DNA of 64,000 nt from Nonomuraea sediminis. Lineage in GTDB: Bacteria > Actinomycetota > Actinomycetes > Streptosporangiales > Streptosporangiaceae. Of the stretch, positions 1 through 9,148 are shown piece after piece (positions within the stretch are counted from its first letter, which is position 1; every line of letters begins with the position of its first letter). The notes under the pieces are model-generated. The model ran no database searches, was not told the origin of the DNA, and saw only the letters and a list, made by a program, of their open reading frames with translations. The stretch is taken from NCBI RefSeq assembly GCF_018531495.1, contig NZ_JAHDTI010000012.1, positions 1 through 64,000 of the forward strand, written 5' to 3'. Both the position numbers and the translations under genes were made by a program.

Positions 1-860
1 TCGATCCCGTTACGCCCGAGCCAGTCGCGGAGCATGTCCCACTCTTTTTGCACGCTGTAGAGCGCGTCCACGCAGGCCGTCTCCAAGTTGGTGCCGGAGT
101 TGTTGCCCCACACGTCGTCCGGCCCGGTGTAGGGCGAGCCGTTCTGCCCGCCGCACTGGATGCCTGGCCTGGAGGTGTCCACCATGCGGTAGGTGGAGCC
201 CGACTGGCTGGTGGAGATCGTGGAGCTCGGGTAGTAGTAGCCGTTGCCGGTGCCCTCGCGCACCTCGTCGTAGGAGTCGGCCACCTTGCCCGTGCGGGCG
301 TCGACGAACACGTGCTGCTTGCTCGGCGTGCCGCCCTTGGCCAGGCCGGTGACCACGCTCTCCCACGCGAGCCTGGGCCGCTGGCCCCAGGCGAGCACGA
401 CCAGCCTCGGCGCGGCGCTGTCATCGACCCGGGTGAGCCTGCCCCTGGCCACCTGCGCCGCGCTGTCGGCGCTCACCTTCGGCTGGATGCCCAGACTCGG
501 GGAGGCCGGCCCTGAGGCCGCGCTGGTGTCACGCACGTGACCCTGGGAGTCGGTGACGACGACCGCGTCGCCGCCGACCACCGGCAGGCCCTTGAAGGTG
601 CGCTCGTAGGCGACGTAGAACATGCCGCTGGCGCCGGCCGTCACGGCTCGGCGCCAGTAGGTCTCCTCGGGTCCCTTGCGTAACTGGTCCAGGCCGCTGG
701 AGACCGCCTGGTCGGCCGCGGCCACGGCGCGGCTTTCCGGGTCGGCGGCAAGGCTGTTGTGCGGGTTCGCGCCGGGGGGTGCGGCGGCGGCCGGTGGGCT
801 CACCAGGGCGGCCGTGACGGCCAGTCCGGCGGCTGCCGCGAGAACGGATCTGCGTCTCAC
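1..860 (-). CDS. Secreted thermolysin-family (M4) metalloprotease, N-terminal part
   Basis: The reading frame is open from a GTG at 860 to the window edge, so the 3' part is missing. An AAGGA ribosome site lies six bases upstream. The N-terminus is a classic signal peptide (RRRS, then an Ala-rich hydrophobic stretch ending AAAAPPG, about residues 1-32). Next comes a propeptide of FTP/PepSY type, with phrases such as FKGLPVVGGDAVVV, LAWESVVTG and HVFVDARTGKV. The mature domain starts near GNGYYYPSSTI. Propeptide plus a VWGN-type entry into the catalytic domain is typical of secreted actinobacterial M4/neutral zinc proteases. The HExxH zinc motif would lie outside the window, so the catalytic class is inferred from the propeptide. 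The gene is probably monocistronic. Confidence 0.8.
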   Translation of the reverse strand, partial: MRRRSVLAAAAGLAVTAALVSPPAAAAPPGANPHNSLAADPESRAVAAADQAVSSGLDQLRKGPEETYWRRAVTAGASGMFYVAYERTFKGLPVVGGDAVVVTDSQGHVRDTSAASGPASPSLGIQPKVSADSAAQVARGRLTRVDDSAAPRLVVLAWGQRPRLAWESVVTGLAKGGTPSKQHVFVDARTGKVADSYDEVREGTGNGYYYPSSTISTSQSGSTYRMVDTSRPGIQCGGQNGSPYTGPDDVWGNNSGTNLETACVDALYSVQKEWDMLRDWLGRNGI

Positions 861-940
861 GCCAGGTCCTTTCGTACGGGGGGATGGCGGCTTGACACTA
901 GATCCGGACTCGCTGAAAGAACATCCGTATCGATATCGGT

Positions 941-970
941 GTACGTACGGAAATATGTCTCTACGTACGG
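941..970. promoter_or_regulatory. Direct repeat of TACGTACGG upstream of the protease
   Basis: Two exact copies of TACGTACGG lie at 942-950 and 962-970. They are 20 bp apart start to start (two helical turns), and each contains the palindrome CGTACG. They lie about 80-110 bp upstream of the protease start, a likely activator or repressor site. No binding protein is identified. Confidence 0.35.
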
Positions 971-1105
971 CAGGCGCCCGCGTTAACGGACGGCCGCGGG
1001 TGAGGAGGCGTTCCTGGCCACGAGCTGGGGTTGAGACCGAGGCCTACACGGGCAGCCGTCCACACTCCCCAATGTCTGAGGTGTTGCACGCGGAGATACT
1101 GGACT

Positions 1106-1335
1106 CTAGGCAGGTTGAGACTCCGGCGATGATGGCAGCCGCAGCACTGTCGCCTGTTCAGGCAGCCCCGTGGGTGGGTGAGACCGTTCGGCAACTTGGG
1201 TGCAGTCGACATCACCACCGGAGAACTTCGCATCGGCGAACGAGACTCTGCTACCGGAGAAGATAGCGTCTGCGAAGATGACGCTCGCGCCGGAGAAGAC
1301 GAGGTCGTCGCCACCGTGGAACGGCTCGTGGACTC
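1106..1335 (-). pseudogene. Remnant of a pentapeptide-repeat-like protein
   Basis: The minus frame ending in TAG at 1106-1108 reads as degenerate five-residue repeats (LVFSGASVIFADAIFSG, then RVSFADAKFSGGDV). The F-S-G-A/G-x-V-x-F-A-D-A periodicity is typical of the C-terminal repeats of actinobacterial pentapeptide-repeat membrane proteins. No start codon, membrane part or ribosome site is present and the frame is lost upstream of about 1335, so this is a tail fragment. The remaining bases of 861-1426 hold no other recognisable gene. Confidence 0.45.
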
Positions 1336-1426
1336 AATGCGGCACGCGCGGTAACTCGACGAATTGCTGGACGAGTTGGAGGAGAGGCGCGGGCGACCGG
1401 GGGCACGCCGGCTCGTGTTGCCCGCG

Positions 1427-2053
1427 TCAGGGCAGCAGCCGTCGCTCCTTGGCCACCGCCACTGCGCCCGCCCGGGTCTCCACCCCCAACTTGCCGTAAA
1501 TCCTCCCGAGATGGGTCTTCACCGTCGCCTCGCTGATGAACAGAGCCCGCCCGATCGCGCGATTGCTCAGGCCGCGGGCGAGGTGGCCGAGGATCTCGTG
1601 CTCACGTTCGGAGAGGGAGGGGCGCGGGCTGCGCATTCGGGCCAGGAGGCGGTCGGCCACGGGGGCCGACAGGGCCGTACGGCCGGACGCCGCGCTGTGG
1701 ATCGCCGTGAAGAGCTCGTCCGGACGTGCCGCCTTCAGCAGATACCCTGTGGCGCCCGCCTCGATCGCGCGCGTGATGTCGGCGTCGGTGTCGAACATGG
1801 TCAGCACCAGGACGCGCGGCCCCTCACCCTCGGTCAGCTTCCTCGTGGCCGTCACGCCGTCCATTCCGTCGCCGAGTTGAAGGTCCATCAGCACGACGTC
1901 CGGGTGGGTGCGGGCGGCCATGGCGAGTGCCTCATCGCCGCTGCCGGCCTCGCCCACCACCTCGATGCCGTCGGCGCTCGACAGCAGGGCGCGCAGCCCG
2001 GCTCGTACGACAGCGTGGTCGTCGCAGAGAAGGAGACGGATCGGCGTGTTCAT
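1427..2053 (-). CDS. NarL/LuxR-family response regulator
   Basis: A 208-aa cytoplasmic DNA-binding response regulator. The receiver domain starts MNTPIRLLLCDDHAVVRAGL, with the acidic pocket (DD) followed by the phospho-acceptor in VVLMDLQLGDG and the conserved Lys in YLLKAARP. The C-terminal LuxR-type helix-turn-helix reads LSEREHEILGHLARG, then SEATVKTHLGRIYGKLGV. The ATG at 2053 overlaps the kinase stop by four bases (ATGA), so the two are translationally coupled. Phosphotransfer from the neighbouring kinase is expected; target genes are not evident. A longer open frame upstream of 2053 is only the antisense shadow of the kinase. Confidence 0.95.
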   Translation of the reverse strand: MNTPIRLLLCDDHAVVRAGLRALLSSADGIEVVGEAGSGDEALAMAARTHPDVVLMDLQLGDGMDGVTATRKLTEGEGPRVLVLTMFDTDADITRAIEAGATGYLLKAARPDELFTAIHSAASGRTALSAPVADRLLARMRSPRPSLSEREHEILGHLARGLSNRAIGRALFISEATVKTHLGRIYGKLGVETRAGAVAVAKERRLLP

Positions 2054-3264
2054 GCGACCGGCGCCTTGTGAGGGGCGGGCACCAGAAGGATTGCGACCGA
2101 TACGACCGTGCCTTCGCCCGGCGTGGATTCCACCGTGAGTGTGCCACCGGACTGCCTGGCCCGGATGCGCATGGCCGGCAGCCCGTGGCCGCGTGCCCGG
2201 CCTGCGGCCACGGTCGGCAGGGCGGCCACGTCGAAACCCCGGCCGTTGTCGGCGACGTCCAGCGAGATCTGGTCGTCCAGACAGGTCAGGGTGAGCGCGG
2301 CGCGAGTCGCGGTGGCGTGTTCGCGTACGTTGGCCAGCGCGCCTTGGGCGATGCGCAGCAGCGTCGCTTCGGTGTGTTCCGGGAGAGGGGGCGGGTCGCC
2401 GTCGAGCCGGAACTCCACCGCCAGGCCCAGGCCGCTCTCCCGCTCGGCGAGCGCGCCCAGGGCTTCGGGGAGGGAAAGCTCGGTGAGGTCGGCCGGCGCC
2501 AGGTCGTGCACGAAACGGCGGGCCTCGGCGAGGCTGCGCGAGGTAATCCCGGACGCCTTCCGGATGTGCTCGCGGGCGGTGTTCGGGTCCGTCTGCCACA
2601 CGCGCTCCGCGGCCTGCAGCAGCATCTGCTGGCTGGACAGGCCCTGCGTGAGGGTGTCGTGGATCTCACTGGACAGCCGCTGCCGCTCCGCCAGGACACC
2701 CGCCCGCCGCTCGGTGGCCGCCAGGTCACGGCGGGCGCGGACCAGGTCGTCGATCAGCGCGCGCTGCCGGGCCGCCTGCCGCTGGAGATACACCAGCGCG
2801 GCGGTGGCGGCCGCGGCGACGGCGATCGGGGCGACGACCATGTTGGGGTTGAGCGTCCCGGCGGCCATGCGTATCTCGGAGGCGACGACCAGAGCGGTGA
2901 GTACGGCGGCCAGCGCCACCGCGATCCGTGAGGGCAGCGCGTGCACACCGGCGAACAGCAGAGGCATCGCACACCAGGTGGCGCTCGGCGCGAGTGCGAC
3001 GAGAAAGATCCAGACGACGGATACAGAGGCCAGCCAGGCCAGATGGCGGGCGGTGGGCGCGGAGCCCGGTCGCGGCCCTGGAGCCAGGAAGTGCCCGAGG
3101 ATGTAGAACAGGCAGAAGACCACGAACAGTGCAACCACCAAGCCGGTCAGCGCCCCGCCCTGACCGCGGATCAGGAAGCGGGCGAACGAGGAGCCGAGCA
3201 GCAGGAAGAACGCGACGTGCACGGTCGTGACCAGCCAGCGTTCGTCCGGGTCGGTGTGGTCCAT
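2050..3264 (-). CDS. NarL-type sensor histidine kinase
   Basis: A 404-aa membrane sensor kinase. The first about 150 residues form several hydrophobic segments (such as AFFLLLGSSFARFL and LVVALFVVFCLFYILGHFL) with no large extracellular domain. A HisKA_3 dimerisation domain follows, with the phospho-accepting His in SSEIHDTLTQGLSSQQ, and then a HATPase_c domain (N box around GALANVREHA, G1 in VADNGRGFD, G2 near GHGLPAMRIRA). Domain order and length are normal for actinobacterial NarX/DesK-like kinases. It is coupled to the downstream response regulator by an ATGA overlap. The stimulus is unknown. It probably senses a membrane or intramembrane cue, since the loops are short. Confidence 0.93.
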   Translation of the reverse strand: MDHTDPDERWLVTTVHVAFFLLLGSSFARFLIRGQGGALTGLVVALFVVFCLFYILGHFLAPGPRPGSAPTARHLAWLASVSVVWIFLVALAPSATWCAMPLLFAGVHALPSRIAVALAAVLTALVVASEIRMAAGTLNPNMVVAPIAVAAAATAALVYLQRQAARQRALIDDLVRARRDLAATERRAGVLAERQRLSSEIHDTLTQGLSSQQMLLQAAERVWQTDPNTAREHIRKASGITSRSLAEARRFVHDLAPADLTELSLPEALGALAERESGLGLAVEFRLDGDPPPLPEHTEATLLRIAQGALANVREHATATRAALTLTCLDDQISLDVADNGRGFDVAALPTVAAGRARGHGLPAMRIRARQSGGTLTVESTPGEGTVVSVAILLVPAPHKAPVA

Positions 3265-3430
3265 CCTCCATGCCTAGCGTGACGGACACGGGACCGCATC
3301 ATCCGATCGGCTGACATCGGGGTCACCTGAACCACCCCCGAACCTGCTCCAGTTGACCGAACCGGACGCCCTGCCCGCGCCCCGAGGCTGGTAGCAAGGA
3401 TCCGGCCACCTCGGAAAGGCACCGAACTGC

Positions 3431-4234
3431 ATGCCCGCCAAGAACCTCATCGCCGACCGCTCCACCTTCCGCCACCGCCTCGCCTACGCCCTGCGCCACC
3501 CCGCCCGGGTGCCCCGCCATCTGGCTCGCGCCACCCGGGACGCCTGGCTGCGCTACCGTCACCCCGACCACATCTCCTATTACCGCGCTGTGATGCGCTC
3601 CGACACCCGCGCGGATCCAGACGCGGCAGTCGGCAGCCGCACCCGGGAGCGCTGGCTGGCGCTCGGCGCGATGCAGTTCGACTACCTCCTCGGCCATGGT
3701 CTGCGCCCCGAGCACCGCATGCTGGAGATCGGGTGCGGCAACCTGCGTGGCGGCTGGCGGTTCATCCGGCACCTGGAGCCTGGCCACTACTACGGCATCG
3801 ACATCTCGCCGGACATCCTCTTCGCTGCGCAGGACACGATCGTGGAGATGGGTCTGGAGAAGCGGCTCCCCATGCTGACGCCCGTGCGCGACCTCACCCT
3901 GCGGTTCCTGCCCGACGCCCACTTCAACGTCGTCCACGCGCACAGTGTCTTCTCGCACTCGCCGCTCCCGGTCATCGAGGAGTGCCTGGCCAGCGTCGGC
4001 CGGGTGCTCGCGCCGGGCGGCTGGTTCGACTTCACCTACGACCGTACAGAGGGAGAGGAACACCACGTCCTGCGGGAGGACTTCTACTACCGCACCGAGA
4101 CGCTGGTCGCCCTCGCCGAGAAGCACGGCCTGACCGCACAGTTCATGACAGACTGGGAGGAACTCCCGCACGGCCAGTCCAAGCTCCGGGTCACCAACCG
4201 GCGTGAGTACTCCAGTGACACATCGCGATCTTGA
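3431..4234 (+). CDS. SAM-dependent class I methyltransferase
   Basis: A 267-aa protein with a Rossmann methyltransferase core. Motif I is MLEIGCGNLRGGW at about residues 97-109, the ribose-binding Asp is in YYGIDIS, and post-motif signatures follow (FNVVHAHSVFSH, VLAPGGWFDFTYD). The N-terminal about 90 residues are basic and helical and are likely the substrate-recognition part. The gene stands alone, divergent from the sensor kinase, with 166 bp between start codons. The substrate cannot be inferred; the SHS/SPLPVIEECL phrasing resembles glycan- or lipid-modifying methyltransferases. Confidence 0.8.
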   Translation: MPAKNLIADRSTFRHRLAYALRHPARVPRHLARATRDAWLRYRHPDHISYYRAVMRSDTRADPDAAVGSRTRERWLALGAMQFDYLLGHGLRPEHRMLEIGCGNLRGGWRFIRHLEPGHYYGIDISPDILFAAQDTIVEMGLEKRLPMLTPVRDLTLRFLPDAHFNVVHAHSVFSHSPLPVIEECLASVGRVLAPGGWFDFTYDRTEGEEHHVLREDFYYRTETLVALAEKHGLTAQFMTDWEELPHGQSKLRVTNRREYSSDTSRS

Positions 4235-4282
4235 AGCGTTGGGGTCGTATGGTGGCGGCCACCGCGTGATCATTCGGAGTTT

Positions 4283-4563
4283 GTGAGGACAACCAAAGAT
4301 CGTGTGGTGGCCGCGAGCCACAGCGGAGACCCTGACGGCTGGATAGTCATCTTCAACGAGCTGATGGCCCGGATCGCCGGCCGGTTCGACCGCGTCGAAC
4401 CGCGCCGCACCGCCAGTGCTCATGTCCGCGGGCTGCTGGCCGACATCGACCGCAAGAACTGCTGGAACCTGGCCGAACACGCCGCCGCGAGCGGCCCGCA
4501 AACCCTGCAGCGGCTGCCGCGCACCGCCCGCTGGGACGCCGACGCCGTGCGCGATGACGTCCG
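4283..4563 (+). pseudogene. N-terminal fragment of an IS701-family transposase
   Basis: The frame from a GTG at 4283 gives an N-terminus matching the conserved start of IS701-type transposases (RIAGRFDRVEPRR, then RGLLADIDRKNCWNLAEHA and ARWDADAVRDDVR). Full-length members are about 400 aa; here similarity ends after about 93 residues, at the RDDV motif. The sequence then switches to an unrelated reading frame, so this is a truncated remnant. No inverted repeats could be paired with it. Confidence 0.7.
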
Positions 4564-4697
4564 TGGCCGCCGCCGGCTTCGTCAATTACCCGACCGAGTG
4601 GTGGCACTGGTCCTTCGGCGAGCGCTACTGGGCCTTCACCACGAACGCCCGCCACGCGCTGTACGGCCCTCAGGAGTGGTCGTCCCGCACTCGCTGA
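4552..4697 (+). pseudogene. C-terminal fragment of a VanX-like D-Ala-D-Ala dipeptidase (M15D)
   Basis: From about 4552 the +3 frame reads AMTS, then GFVNYPTEWWHWSFGERYWA and a short tail ending in TGA at 4697. The E-W-W-H-W segment carries the catalytic Glu and zinc-binding His of M15D dipeptidases (VanX, DdpX). Only the last about 48 residues remain; the SxHxxGxAxD zinc motif is absent, so it cannot be active. It is joined directly to the transposase fragment within about 15 bp, a deletion or transposition scar. Confidence 0.65.
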
Positions 4698-4825
4698 CCC
4701 AGGTCGAGGGGGCGGGTCTTCGGCCTCGGGTAGTAGCGCATGACCTCCGGGCTGCCCAGGAGGGCCGCATGTCGTCGAGGTCGCCAGCGGTCAGTTCGCG
4801 GAAGCGGAGTCACGGGGCAGGTGGT

Positions 4826-5782
4826 TCACCATAGGCCTTTCGCCGGGGGCGCGGTACGAGGGTCGCAGACGGCGACGGCGACGGTGGTGTCGCTCTGGCC
4901 GTAGTAGGCGAGCCATCGCCCCTCGAAGTGCACCAGGCCCTCGACGAAGGTGACGTTCGCGACCAGGCCGTGGGTGTCCTCGTAGGTCGTCGGCCGCAGC
5001 CACGGCTCCGGGGTGCGGGCCACGACGGTCGCCGGGTCGGCGAGGGAGACGGCGATCTGGCCGCATCGGTAGTCGACGTCCTTCGGCGAAGAGGCGGTCG
5101 CGCCGTTGGTCAGGAAGACCAGCAGGCCGTCGGGAGTGAGCACCGGGGGAGCGCCGATCTCGACGAGGGAGGCGTCCCACTGGCCGGGGGTGGGGGAGTG
5201 CATGGGGTGCTCGTCGTCCGCGACCGGGGTCCAGCGCAGCAGGTCGGTGGAGGTGGCCGCGTGGACGGTGCCCTCGCCGAACCACATCCAGTACCGGCCG
5301 CCGATCGGCTCGTCGTGGATCACGCCGGCCTTGCTCCACGGCTGGTCAGGGCCGTACGGCAGGGTCTTCCAGGTGTTGAAGCCGGGGAAGAGCGGTCCGT
5401 GCTTGGTCCAGGAACGCAGGTCGGGTGAGGTGGCCAGGCACAGCTGCGCCCGCGTCCCGTCGAACCCGGTGTACGTCAGGTAGTACGTGCCCGCCACCAG
5501 CGCGACGCGTGGGTCCTCGCAGCCGGCCCGCTCGTAGTCGTGCTCGGGCACGAGTACCGGGTCGTCCTCGCGGTCGAACCGGACGCCGTCCTCGCTCCAG
5601 GCGAGCCCGATCCGGGAGACGCGGTCGGCGGCGTGCGCGCGGTAGAGCAGCGCGACCCGGTCGCCGGCGACGATCGCGGCCGGGTTGTAGACGTTCGCCG
5701 ACTCCCAGCCGTCGCCGCGCGGGCGCAGGACCGGGTTGGCGGGGTGCGGCTCGAACGGGCCGAGCGGGAAGGAGGCGGTCAT
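4826..5782 (-). CDS. GH130-family glycoside phosphorylase/hydrolase
   Basis: A 318-aa five-bladed beta-propeller enzyme of the GH130 type, a family that phosphorolyses or hydrolyses beta-mannosides. Recognisable blocks are the N-terminal NPVLRP, then ESANVYNPAAI, the ERAGCEDPRV acidic block, YYLTYTGFDG, the PWSKAGVIHDE segment, and the C-terminal TFVEGLVHF with YYGQSDTTVAVAV. Length and block order are normal. Its ATG overlaps the stop of the upstream serine-hydrolase remnant (ATGA), so it is the last gene of the MFS-GH1-hydrolase-GH130 operon. It probably handles a beta-linked oligosaccharide imported or released by the neighbours. The substrate is not deducible from the sequence. Confidence 0.85.
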   Translation of the reverse strand: MTASFPLGPFEPHPANPVLRPRGDGWESANVYNPAAIVAGDRVALLYRAHAADRVSRIGLAWSEDGVRFDREDDPVLVPEHDYERAGCEDPRVALVAGTYYLTYTGFDGTRAQLCLATSPDLRSWTKHGPLFPGFNTWKTLPYGPDQPWSKAGVIHDEPIGGRYWMWFGEGTVHAATSTDLLRWTPVADDEHPMHSPTPGQWDASLVEIGAPPVLTPDGLLVFLTNGATASSPKDVDYRCGQIAVSLADPATVVARTPEPWLRPTTYEDTHGLVANVTFVEGLVHFEGRWLAYYGQSDTTVAVAVCDPRTAPPAKGLW

Positions 5783-6711
5783 GAGGGCGTCCCGGGGTCG
5801 AGGAGGGCCTGGGTGATCTTCTGCAGCGGCGGCGCCGCGTTGGACAGGAGCTGGATCATGCCGAGCGGCCGTGCCATTCGCCCCGATCGAGCAGCAGTTG
5901 AGCGAACCGCGCGTAGTCGCCGATCGTCGAGACCAGCCCCATCCCGCTCATCGCGGCGGCGGGCAGGGCACTCCAGTCGGGGGCGAGCGGGTTCGGCACC
6001 GGCAGCAGCGGGCCGCCTGTGAAGTACAGCGCGGCGCTTGCCGGGCGGGGTGTGGAACGCGGTGTCGGTCATGCCGAGCGGCTCGACGATGTGCTCGCGG
6101 AAGAAGTCCGGCAGCGACTGACCGCTGAGGCGTTCGACGATCGCGCCCTGCAGGTCCATGGAGATGCTGTAGCGCCGGCTCGTACCCGGCTGGTAGGCGA
6201 GCGGGAGCCGGCTCACGCGGGCGACCAGGTCGTCGAGGTCGCGGGCGCGCAGCGGCCGCTCCTTCCGGTAGAGCGGCCTGAGAGGGTCGGACCTGTCCCG
6301 TCCGTACGTGAAACCCGCGGTGTGCGTCATGAGCTCGCGCATGGTCGGCGGGTGGACGGGGTCGGCCAGAATCGGCGCGCCGCGGTCGTCGAAGCCGGTG
6401 ACGACGCGGAGGTTCCGGAGCTCGGGCAGGTGGTCGGCGACGGCGTCGTCCGGACGCCACAGGCCGCGGTCGGCGAGGATGCCCATGGCCAGGCCGGTGA
6501 CCGGTTTCGTCATCGAGAAGATGCGGAAGATCGTGTCGGTGCGGATCGGGGTGCGCGGGAAGCGGCGGTCGAGCCCCATCGCGCTGGTGCGTACGATCTT
6601 GCCGTCGCGATGACGCCCTCGTCGATCTTCCGCCGTACGGCGGCGTCGACCCGGTCCAGGCCCTCCGGCGAGAGGCCGACCTCCTCGGGCGCGGCGACTC
6701 CGACCGGTCAC
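5779..6711 (-). pseudogene. Serine hydrolase (class C beta-lactamase/esterase family), frameshifted
   Basis: A beta-lactamase-fold serine hydrolase in pieces. The N-terminus (APEEVGLSPEGLDRVDAAVR) is in one frame up to about 6610. After an apparent short deletion the catalytic part continues in another frame, with RIFSMTKPVTG (S-x-x-K), MRELMTHTAGFTYG and RRYSISMDLQGAI. A second shift near 6030-6045 moves the segment ALYFTGGPLLPVPNPLAPDW to a third frame, which ends at TGA. The usual C-terminal about 80 residues are missing and a short unrelated tail (QLLSNAAPPLQK...) runs to the stop at 5779. It lies between GH1 and GH130, and its stop still overlaps the GH130 start, so operon coupling is kept. 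It is almost certainly non-functional if the sequence is right. Confidence 0.75.
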
Positions 6712-7883
6712 GCGCCCTCCCCGGGCGTCCGCGTCGGTGCGAGCGAGCCCAGCCACGCCAGCGACGGCTTCGGCAGCCGGGCGAAGGTGGCGCGGTCCAC
6801 GGCGACCAGGCCGAACGTCGGCCCCCAGTGCCCCCACTCCCAGTTGTCCAGCAGGCTCCAGTGGAAGTAGCCGCGGACGTCGGCGCCGTCGTCCATCGCG
6901 GCGCGCAGCGACTCCAGCGCGCCCGTCGTGTACACGATCCTGCGGGCGTCGTCGGCGGTCGCGACCCCGTTCTCCGTGACGACGATCGGCACGTCGGGCA
7001 GCACGCGGGCCACCCGGCGCACCGCACCGCCCAGCGCGGCCGGGGTGAACTCCCAGCCGGTCTGCGTGCGCTCGGTCGCCCTGTTCCCGGCCACCGAGCC
7101 GTCCGCGAGCACCCGTGCGCCGGTGTACGTCTGCACGCCGACGAAGTCGTCCCCGGCGCTCGCGCGCAGGAACATCTGGTCGCGCGGCTCGGCGTACGCC
7201 TCCAGCGCCGCCTCGGCGCCCGGCTCGGCCTGGTAGTCCTGGACCGAGACGCCCCAGCCGACCCGCAGGCCGGGATGGTTCGCGCGCAGCCGGGCGACCG
7301 TGGCCCGGTGGACCGCGATCATGGCCTCGGCGGTGGCCTCGTCCGGTACGGGCAGGCCGCGGGCCAGCCCGCCGGAGGCGGCCAGCTTCGGGAAGACGGC
7401 GACGATGTTGGGCTCGTTGATCGTCTCCACGTACGCGACGCCGGCGTCGAGGACGGGGGCGAGCGCGTCGACATACCGCAGGAACCGGTCGGAGGCGTCG
7501 GGGCGCAGCCAGCCGCCGCCGGCGGCGAACCACAACGGCAGCGTGAAGTGGTGCAGCGTCGCCATCGGCCGCAGCCCGCGCGCCACCGCGCCCTCCACCA
7601 CGCGCCGGTAGTGCGCGACGGCCGCCGGCGACACGTGGCCGTCGGCGGGCTCGATCCGGGACCACTCGACGCCGAACCGGTAGTCGGTGAACCCGGCTCC
7701 GGCGGCGAGGTCGAGGTCCTCCGGCCAGCGGTGGTAACTGTCCACGGCGTCGCCGCAGCGCTCGGCGACGTTCGTGCCGGGCCGGTTCTCGCGGTACCAC
7801 CAGTCGCTGGCGACGTTGCCGCCCTCGGTCTGGTGCGCGCCGGTCGCGACACCCCACAGGAAGCCGGACGGGAAACGGGTCAT
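6708..7883 (-). CDS. GH1 beta-glycosidase
   Basis: A 391-aa family 1 glycoside hydrolase (TIM barrel), probably cytoplasmic. It starts FPSGFLWGVATGAHQTEG, the family entry signature that binds the -1 sugar. The acid/base Glu is in VETINEPNI and the nucleophile in VVTENGVA. Aglycone-site features HHFTLPLWF and WSLLDNWEWGHWGPTFGLV are present. There is no signal peptide. It is slightly shorter than the usual 440-480 aa but complete by motifs. The ATG overlaps the upstream transporter stop (ATGA), and the gene runs into the broken serine hydrolase. It likely cleaves beta-glucosides or beta-mannosides brought in by the transporter. Confidence 0.93.
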   Translation of the reverse strand: MTRFPSGFLWGVATGAHQTEGGNVASDWWYRENRPGTNVAERCGDAVDSYHRWPEDLDLAAGAGFTDYRFGVEWSRIEPADGHVSPAAVAHYRRVVEGAVARGLRPMATLHHFTLPLWFAAGGGWLRPDASDRFLRYVDALAPVLDAGVAYVETINEPNIVAVFPKLAASGGLARGLPVPDEATAEAMIAVHRATVARLRANHPGLRVGWGVSVQDYQAEPGAEAALEAYAEPRDQMFLRASAGDDFVGVQTYTGARVLADGSVAGNRATERTQTGWEFTPAALGGAVRRVARVLPDVPIVVTENGVATADDARRIVYTTGALESLRAAMDDGADVRGYFHWSLLDNWEWGHWGPTFGLVAVDRATFARLPKPSLAWLGSLAPTRTPGEGA

Positions 7884-9106
7884 CGAACACTCCTGATTCC
7901 GAGGACGACGGCGGCCGCCGCCACCGCCAGGACGAGGGCGGCCACGAAGACTGCCAGATAGCCGACCGCCCCGGCGAGCGCGCCGCCCACGACGGGCGCG
8001 ACGACGCCGGGCAGGGTCGAGCCGATGCTCAGCACCCCGAGGTCGCGGGCGGCGGTCTCGCGATCGGGCAGCACCGCGACCATCAGCGCCTGATCGACCG
8101 ACAGGTACGCTCCCAGCGTCACCCCCACGATCGCGAAGAAGACCAGGTCGGTGGCCAGGCTGGGCGCGGCGAGCAGCGGGACGAGACCGGCCGCCAGCAG
8201 CACCGGCGCGCCCCCGACCACGGGCTTCAGCCGCCCCAGCCGGTCGCTCAGCACGCCCGCGACGACCACCGAGACGGCCGACAGCGCGCCCACGAGCAAC
8301 GTCGCGAGACCGACGACCCGGCCCGCCTCCTCGATGGGCAGCCGCAGGTAGTCGGTGAGCAGGTAGAGCTGGAACACAGTGATCATCAGGATCGCCAGGA
8401 TGAACAGGAACCGCCCGGCGAAGGCGAGCCAGAAGTCACGGGACGAGGGCGGCAGCAGGTCGCGCGGCACGATCCGGCCGCCCGGGGGCCGCGGCTCGTC
8501 CCGGTTGTCCCGGCCGGGCACGGCGAGCGCGACCACGACCGCGGCCACCACCATGATCCACGGTACGACGATCAGCCCGCGTACGGGCGAGGTCACCAAC
8601 GCGCCGGCCACGATCCCGCCCGCGGTCTGCCCGAGCAGGAAGCCGAACCCAGCGAACGACGACGCCCGGCCCACCGCCCTGGCCGACACGTGGTCGGGGA
8701 TCAGCGCCGACAGCGCGGCCGTCCAGGCGCCGACGCCGAGCTGGAACACCGCGTTGCAGACCCCGATCAGCACGAGGTCGGTGGTGAGCCCGGCCGCGGT
8801 CAGGGCCGCCGCCGAGAGCAGGGCGGACCCGAGCAGCCAGGGCGAGCGCCGGCCCAGGCGGCTGCGCGTGCGGTCGGACAGCAGCCCGCCGAGCACGGTG
8901 CCGATCGCGCTGGTCACCGCCCCCGCCACCGAGTACGCGGTGAAGACCGCCACCTTGTGCTCCGGCGCGGCGGTGGCCAGCAACGCGGCGAGCAGGGTGC
9001 CGCTCGCCGCACCCGGCAGCGCCCAGGCGAGCTGGCCGAGCAGCAGGAACGGCCCGAGTCTGCCGAGCGGCACCTCGGCACGGGCGACGGTACGGGTCTC
9101 GGCCAT
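7880..9106 (-). CDS. MFS/GPH-type sugar transporter
   Basis: A 408-aa integral membrane protein with about 12 hydrophobic segments. The loop 2-3 signature DRTRSRLGRRSPW is typical of GPH/MFS sugar permeases, and GVLSDRLGRLKPV is the repeat in the second half. The start was chosen at the ATG at 9106 because GGAG lies seven bases upstream; an in-frame extension to 9151 lacks a ribosome site. It is the first gene of a coupled operon with GH1 and GH130, arguing for glycoside import, though export cannot be excluded. The promoter overlaps the palindromic operator next to the divergent TetR gene. Confidence 0.85.
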   Translation of the reverse strand: MAETRTVARAEVPLGRLGPFLLLGQLAWALPGAASGTLLAALLATAAPEHKVAVFTAYSVAGAVTSAIGTVLGGLLSDRTRSRLGRRSPWLLGSALLSAAALTAAGLTTDLVLIGVCNAVFQLGVGAWTAALSALIPDHVSARAVGRASSFAGFGFLLGQTAGGIVAGALVTSPVRGLIVVPWIMVVAAVVVALAVPGRDNRDEPRPPGGRIVPRDLLPPSSRDFWLAFAGRFLFILAILMITVFQLYLLTDYLRLPIEEAGRVVGLATLLVGALSAVSVVVAGVLSDRLGRLKPVVGGAPVLLAAGLVPLLAAPSLATDLVFFAIVGVTLGAYLSVDQALMVAVLPDRETAARDLGVLSIGSTLPGVVAPVVGGALAGAVGYLAVFVAALVLAVAAAAVVLGIRSVR

Positions 9107-9148
9107 CGGCGATCTCCTAGCGCGGGGGGCGTGCCGACACGCTAGCAC

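Noticed and set aside
1427..2599. Response regulator with a 182-residue N-terminal extension
   Set aside because: The extension is the antisense-free shadow of the kinase frame; the ATG at 2053 starts exactly at the receiver domain.
5779..7890. A 703-codon open frame on the minus strand
   Set aside because: Its first part is the out-of-frame shadow of the GH1 gene; only the last third matches the serine hydrolase.
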